Positions 6,122 to 9,254 of a stretch of 9,254 bases of DNA are shown here, piece after piece (position 1 is the first letter of the stretch; each line of letters opens with the position of its first letter). The translations under genes were made by a program, and so were the position numbers. The DNA comes from an uncultured Rickettsiales bacterium. Its GTDB lineage: Bacteria; Pseudomonadota; Alphaproteobacteria; Rickettsiales; Deianiraeaceae. The stretch covers positions 1 to 9,254 of the forward strand of contig CAMNMI010000034.1 of assembly GCA_946544555.1 (NCBI GenBank). Direction: 5' to 3'. The notes under the pieces are model-generated. The model was not told the DNA's origin. It saw only the letters and a program-made list of their open reading frames with translations, and ran no database searches.

Positions 6122-7308
6122 TGGTTACCTTTATCACTAACTTTACCAATATCATTGTTTATCTGTTTCTGGTTGTATTGGTGATTATTGTCTGACAAAC
6201 CTTCGATCTCCTTCTTCTTTTCTTCTAGTTTGTTATTTAAAATTCCTGCAAAATATTCGTCGTATTCCGCAACCCATTCATTTATAAATTGTTCAGTTGT
6301 ATATTCTTTACTTTTTCTTTCTGAGTTAATTATTCTAACATATAATTTCGGGTATTCTTGGATAAGAATTGTACATAATTTTTCCAAAAAAGTATTTAAA
6401 CCACAATATCCAGGTCCACCTTTGTATCTGTCAAGAAAATCATTAATTAAATTTTGACACAAAAATATACCATCCACTTTGATTCCTTCCTTATCTTTAC
6501 CTTGGCAAAGAATTTCGCAACTATCCATAAAAAACTTTTTTGTTTGAAAATCATAACACATTCCGAACATCGAGTTACTAGAGAGACCAAGATTGTTATA
6601 ATCATCTTCCATACTTCGATAATTATACGGCAAACGAGTACCAACATATTTAACTTTTCTTTGATAATCATAAGGTATCAATGTATTATTGTAAACAGAT
6701 ACATTATATCTATTATCACTAAAAGAATCATCTAAAGTTTTATCTGAATTAGACGACATTTTCTTGATATCATCTTTTTTATCAACTCCTGGATCTTCAT
6801 TTATACATGTATTTTTCAACAAATCTGCTCTATTTAATATTTTCCCAACCATTTTATCTGCTACTTTACCGTTACTATCATAATACAATTCATTATGCTT
6901 TCCGTCTTTTATCTCTTTTTTAGATATTTTTTTTAATAATTCATTAGCTTTTGAATTACTCTTCAGATCGCTCCACCCGCCAATATACGTGAGAGTATCT
7001 TCTTTATTAAAATCATATCCAACACCTCCATAAGAATATGACACAATATCTTCGTCTTCAATAATTGGATGTAATGCGGCGCATTTAAAGTCTCTTATCT
7101 TTCCATTATCTTTATCAATAAAATCTTTTTCACCATGTGCTGGTATATAAGCATTTTGTATTTTTGTTTCATCAAATGGGCTTTCAAAATTAATCTCATT
7201 GAAATCTTTACCTCTCCAATTTCTCATCCCATATGATAAATAGTAGTTTTTTTTGCCTTCTTTAAACTCTTTAATATCGTTTTTTATCTTATTTTTCTCT
7301 ATTTCCAT
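6103..7308 (-). CDS. Orphan protein of unknown function, cargo of the murA-end duplication
   Basis: I recognise no family for this 401-residue protein. It has no signal peptide or membrane segment. It is hydrophilic, rich in Asn, Lys, Asp and Tyr, with nine Cys spread through it and clustered around 251-312 (MCYDF, DSCEILC, FLCQN, GYCGL, KLCTI). The N-terminus is charged and helical. A predicted helical segment with LEEKKKEIEG lies near 361-370, and the tail is Asn/Gln-rich, ending in CPGG. Base composition is visibly AT-richer than murA or argH, which fits acquired DNA. The gene lies between two copies of the murA 3' end, convergent to murA with 16 bases between stops, and has its own promoter at 7324-7351. 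A role as effector, toxin or other host- or competitor-directed factor is conceivable but unsupported. It could also be a decayed phage or element gene. The reading frame is long and intact, so it is likely expressed. Confidence 0.7.
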   Translation of the reverse strand: MEIEKNKIKNDIKEFKEGKKNYYLSYGMRNWRGKDFNEINFESPFDETKIQNAYIPAHGEKDFIDKDNGKIRDFKCAALHPIIEDEDIVSYSYGGVGYDFNKEDTLTYIGGWSDLKSNSKANELLKKISKKEIKDGKHNELYYDSNGKVADKMVGKILNRADLLKNTCINEDPGVDKKDDIKKMSSNSDKTLDDSFSDNRYNVSVYNNTLIPYDYQRKVKYVGTRLPYNYRSMEDDYNNLGLSSNSMFGMCYDFQTKKFFMDSCEILCQGKDKEGIKVDGIFLCQNLINDFLDRYKGGPGYCGLNTFLEKLCTILIQEYPKLYVRIINSERKSKEYTTEQFINEWVAEYDEYFAGILNNKLEEKKKEIEGLSDNNHQYNQKQINNDIGKVSDKGNQKCPGG

Positions 7309-7323
7309 AAATCAACCAGTGGT

Positions 7324-7351
7324 ATTATAATAAAAAAAAACATTAATGCAA
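7324..7351 (-). promoter_or_regulatory. Candidate promoter of the 401-residue orphan gene, with a T9 spacer tract
   Basis: On the minus strand TTGCAT (7351-7346), a 16-base spacer and a perfect TATAAT (7329-7324) lie just upstream of ATG 7308. The predicted leader is only about 8-10 bases and lacks a Shine-Dalgarno sequence. Nine consecutive T residues sit in the spacer, so slippage could change promoter spacing and strength. Confidence 0.5.
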
Positions 7352-7397
7352 CTTTTTTCTTCCCTATTCTACATTTCATCCAATAACTTTCAGTATG

Positions 7398-7488
7398 TGA
7401 CCGTGTCTACCACCTTGACCGTGGCTACGAAAATATTGAGATGAAGCTCAATAACTGCGGTGCGAAGTTGGAGATGGTGGTGGTTTGA
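7398..7488 (+). pseudogene. Detached 3' fragment of murA (direct repeat copy 2)
   Basis: This fragment encodes DRVYHLDRGYENIEMKLNNC and on to the stop TGA 7486-7488, in the murA frame. It has no start codon in frame, so it is a remnant. Of ten differences from 5996-6086, six are third-position synonymous changes (GAT/GAC, AAA/AAG, CTT/CTC, AAC/AAT, GGC/GGT, GCA/GCG). Only two codons change the protein, Arg to Met and the last Glu to Val, and the stop is TGA instead of TAA. Such a pattern means the two ends diverged while each was part of a working murA. The fragment therefore came from, or was left by, a different allele rather than by recent tandem duplication. Confidence 0.85.
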
Positions 7489-7492
7489 GCTA

Positions 7493-7978
7493 CTATTTTC
7501 CTTTACCGAAGGAAAGAAAGTTAGAAAAAAAAGATGCTTCTTGATTGTTTTTTTCTTTATCAAAATCATCAGATGAAATACTGCCGTATTTTATTTTTTC
7601 AATTGTTTCGTTGCTAATGCCTGCATATTTTCTTTTTCTTTCATATTCTTCTACTGTTTTCTTAAATAGTTTTTTAAATTCGTTTTTATTATTTAAAGAT
7701 GTCAATTTATCAATCTGATTAACAATATTTATGTCTTTTATGTTTTCAGCATCAAAAAACACTGCGTTTGCGTTACATAGAAGCACAACAAAGTCATGTT
7801 CTTTAGGGTCATAAAATGTTGTTTTAAATATCAAACAATTATGATGGCTTTTTTTATCAATAAGACGAATTCCATTGTCCATATTATTCATTTTCTCTGC
7901 ATTAAACATATTTTTGTCGACATTATCTTTTATAATTTCAATAAATTTATCAGAGAAGGATTTTTGTTGTGTTTGCAT
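7493..7978 (-). CDS. Small orphan protein of unknown function
   Basis: I recognise no family for this 161-residue protein. It is charged and Asn/Lys-rich, with no signal peptide or membrane segment. A compact middle part, NCLIFKTTFYDP then HDFVVLLCNANAVFFD (about 47-76), reads as alternating beta strands. A Lys-rich helical half follows (about 95-130), and the tail ends SFFSNFLSFGKGK. The stop lies 4 bases after the detached murA end, just as the 401-residue gene ends 16 bases after murA itself. Composition is AT-rich like that gene. It has a near-consensus promoter at 7993-8021 and a very short leader. A TTTCCTT/AAGGAAA hairpin lies in its last codons (7497-7515). Function cannot be assigned; an accessory effector-like role is speculation. 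Confidence 0.65.
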   Translation of the reverse strand: MQTQQKSFSDKFIEIIKDNVDKNMFNAEKMNNMDNGIRLIDKKSHHNCLIFKTTFYDPKEHDFVVLLCNANAVFFDAENIKDINIVNQIDKLTSLNNKNEFKKLFKKTVEEYERKRKYAGISNETIEKIKYGSISSDDFDKEKNNQEASFFSNFLSFGKGK

Positions 7979-7992
7979 AAAAATACGATGAC

Positions 7993-8021
7993 ATTTTACT
8001 TTTTTTATTTTGTTTTGTCAA
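7993..8021 (-). promoter_or_regulatory. Near-consensus sigma-70 promoter of the 161-residue orphan gene
   Basis: On the minus strand a perfect TTGACA (8021-8016), a 17-base spacer and TAAAAT (7998-7993) lie 14 bases upstream of ATG 7978. Transcription would start about 8 bases before the ATG, so the mRNA would be almost leaderless. This is the best promoter match in the window. The rest of the gap up to argH (8022-8157) shows no convincing argH promoter, operator or riboswitch. Confidence 0.65.
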
Positions 8022-8157
8022 TATTTTAATTTAAATACATCAAGTTCAATAACTTTGATAAGTGTAAATAAAAAACAAGCACGTAATATATCTAAAATTC
8101 TTGCATTTTATTATTTTTATGCTGGCTTGTCGTATAGCTGACGGCTTGCAGTAGAGT

Positions 8158-9254
8158 ATGACGAAAGAAAAGTGCCAAACATGGTCTCCACGCTTTGATA
8201 AGCCACTGAATGAGAAAATGAAGATGTTTAACCAGTCAATTTTGTTTGATTATCGGCTTGCAAAGTGGGACATAATCGCAAGCATGGCACACGCAAAAAT
8301 GCTGGAAAAGGTTGGACTTTTCACAAAGGAAGAGCTGGCGCTGGCACTCAGTGGACTGGAGAAGATACTTCAACAGGTTGAGGATGGAAAATTTGAGTTC
8401 AAAATTGATGATGAGGATGTTCACTACGCTATTCAAAATGCGCTGGTGAAGGAGATTGGCGATGTTGGAAAAAAAATTCACACTGCGCGCAGTCGGAACG
8501 ACCAGGTTGCAACAGATTTGCGCCTGTGGACACGCGAGCATGTTGACATCACGGCAGAGCTACTGAAAAAGCTCATTGCAACATTACAACAGCAGAGCGA
8601 GAAGCATAAGGACTGTTTGATGTGTGGCTACACTCATCTGCAAAAGGCCATTCCAACCACATTTGGATATTATCTGGATGCTTACAAGGAAATGTTTGAG
8701 GAGGACTTGGTGCGCCTTGTGGATTGCAGAAAGCGTGTAAATCAGTGTCCTCTTGGTGCATGCAGTTTAATGGGTTCAACTCTGCCGCAAGACAGGGCTT
8801 TTACAGCCAAGGAGCTCGGATTTGATAACATCATCACAAACACCATGAATGCCGTTTCAAATCGTGATTTTGTTGCGGAAACGCTGAATTGTCTGTCAAT
8901 AATCGCAGCGCATTTCTCACGTCTGGCCGAGGACATGATTATCTACTCAACCGAGGAATTCGGCTTTTTGGAACTTGACGATGCCTTCTGCACTGGTTCC
9001 AGCTTGATGCCAAACAAGAAAAATCCAGATTTGCTTGAATTGGTTAGGGGGAAAACTGGTCGCGTATTTGGCTGCCAAATGGCGATTTTAACCACTATCA
9101 AAGGCATCCCGATGACCTACAACAAAGACCTACAAGAGGACAAAAAGAACCTGTTTGAGGCCTTTGACATTGTGGAGGAAATTATTGACATTATGTGCGA
9201 GTTTCTGCCAACAGTTAAACCAAAGCATGAAAACATGGCGCGCGCAGTCAAAAA
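8158..9254 (+). CDS. argH: Argininosuccinate lyase (3' end beyond the window)
   Basis: This enzyme performs the last step of arginine synthesis, splitting argininosuccinate to arginine and fumarate. It belongs to the fumarase/aspartase superfamily. The first 365 residues are present of the ~460 usual; the frame runs open off the window edge. Visible family blocks are FNQSILFDYRL (24-34), HTARSRNDQVATDLRLW (108-124), GYTHLQ with catalytic His160, and the signature GSSLMPNKKNPD (280-291) with the active-site Ser pair 281-282. KGIPMTYNKDLQEDK (315-329) follows. Several usually fixed positions differ: WSPRF for WGGRF, MCGYTHLQ for MPGYTHLQ, LGACSLMG for LGAGALAG, and VSNRDF for VSDRDF. ATG 8158 is chosen because it gives the family N-terminus; the sequence before it has only a weak GTAGAG. 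GC content is higher than in the two orphan genes upstream. The gene implies at least partial arginine-making ability, uncommon in strict intracellular parasites. Confidence 0.95.
   Translation, partial: MTKEKCQTWSPRFDKPLNEKMKMFNQSILFDYRLAKWDIIASMAHAKMLEKVGLFTKEELALALSGLEKILQQVEDGKFEFKIDDEDVHYAIQNALVKEIGDVGKKIHTARSRNDQVATDLRLWTREHVDITAELLKKLIATLQQQSEKHKDCLMCGYTHLQKAIPTTFGYYLDAYKEMFEEDLVRLVDCRKRVNQCPLGACSLMGSTLPQDRAFTAKELGFDNIITNTMNAVSNRDFVAETLNCLSIIAAHFSRLAEDMIIYSTEEFGFLELDDAFCTGSSLMPNKKNPDLLELVRGKTGRVFGCQMAILTTIKGIPMTYNKDLQEDKKNLFEAFDIVEEIIDIMCEFLPTVKPKHENMARAVK

Noticed and set aside
7497..7515. TTTCCTT/AAGGAAA hairpin as a terminator of the 161-residue gene
   Set aside because: It lies within the coding end, is AT-rich and has no T-run on either side.
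6103..7978. Reading the two orphan genes as a toxin-antitoxin pair
   Set aside because: They have separate promoters, are split by a murA fragment, and show no toxin or antitoxin motif.
8121..8157. Possible third, degenerate copy of the GC-rich repeat before argH (GCTGGCTTGTCG resembles GCTGGTTTGTCG in copy B)
   Set aside because: Similarity stops after about 12 bases, and neither the inverted stems nor the right arm is present.
8236..8936. Minus-strand open frames opposite argH
   Set aside because: They lie antisense to conserved ArgH motifs and show no family features.

Overview
The window is an AT-rich bacterial chromosome segment that mixes conserved housekeeping genes with AT-richer accessory genes. 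A proteobacterium fits best, probably an alphaproteobacterium with a reduced or host-associated lifestyle. This is inferred from the MurA start (MDRI), its YDFVKKMRAS and VSLPGGCAIG blocks, the type of ThrRS, and the pilin-like protein. The species cannot be named from the sequence alone. Shine-Dalgarno sequences are weak or absent at most starts, and several promoters lie only about 15-25 bases from the start codon.

Layout. Positions 75-3464 (minus strand) form a tight cluster read in the order: a secreted or membrane 11-residue-repeat protein (2961-3464), a membrane-anchored FkbM-like methyltransferase whose conserved acidic residues are altered (2057-2956), and threonyl-tRNA synthetase thrS (75-2027). 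Upstream on the same strand lies a large type IV pilin/pseudopilin-like gene (3567-4581). Its ATG and its prepilin signal are in different reading frames, separated by a (GA)9G dinucleotide tract, so it looks like a contingency (phase-variable) gene caught in the OFF state. A divergent intergenic region (4582-4772) holds the pilin promoter, a GC-rich structured repeat and the murA promoter region. A second copy of the repeat, truncated by the window edge, sits just past the thrS stop.

murA (4773-6086, plus) is complete. It is followed by two AT-rich genes of unknown function on the opposite strand (6103-7308 and 7493-7978). Between them lies a second, diverged copy of the last 30 codons of murA (7398-7488). 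Each murA end is therefore followed within a few bases by the stop of a convergent orphan gene, which has its own promoter. This looks like serial insertion of single-gene cargo units at the murA 3' end. The window closes with the 5' four-fifths of argH (8158 onward, plus).

The two most notable signals are the phase-variable pilin and the duplicated murA end bounding a cargo gene. The covarying GC-rich repeat is third.
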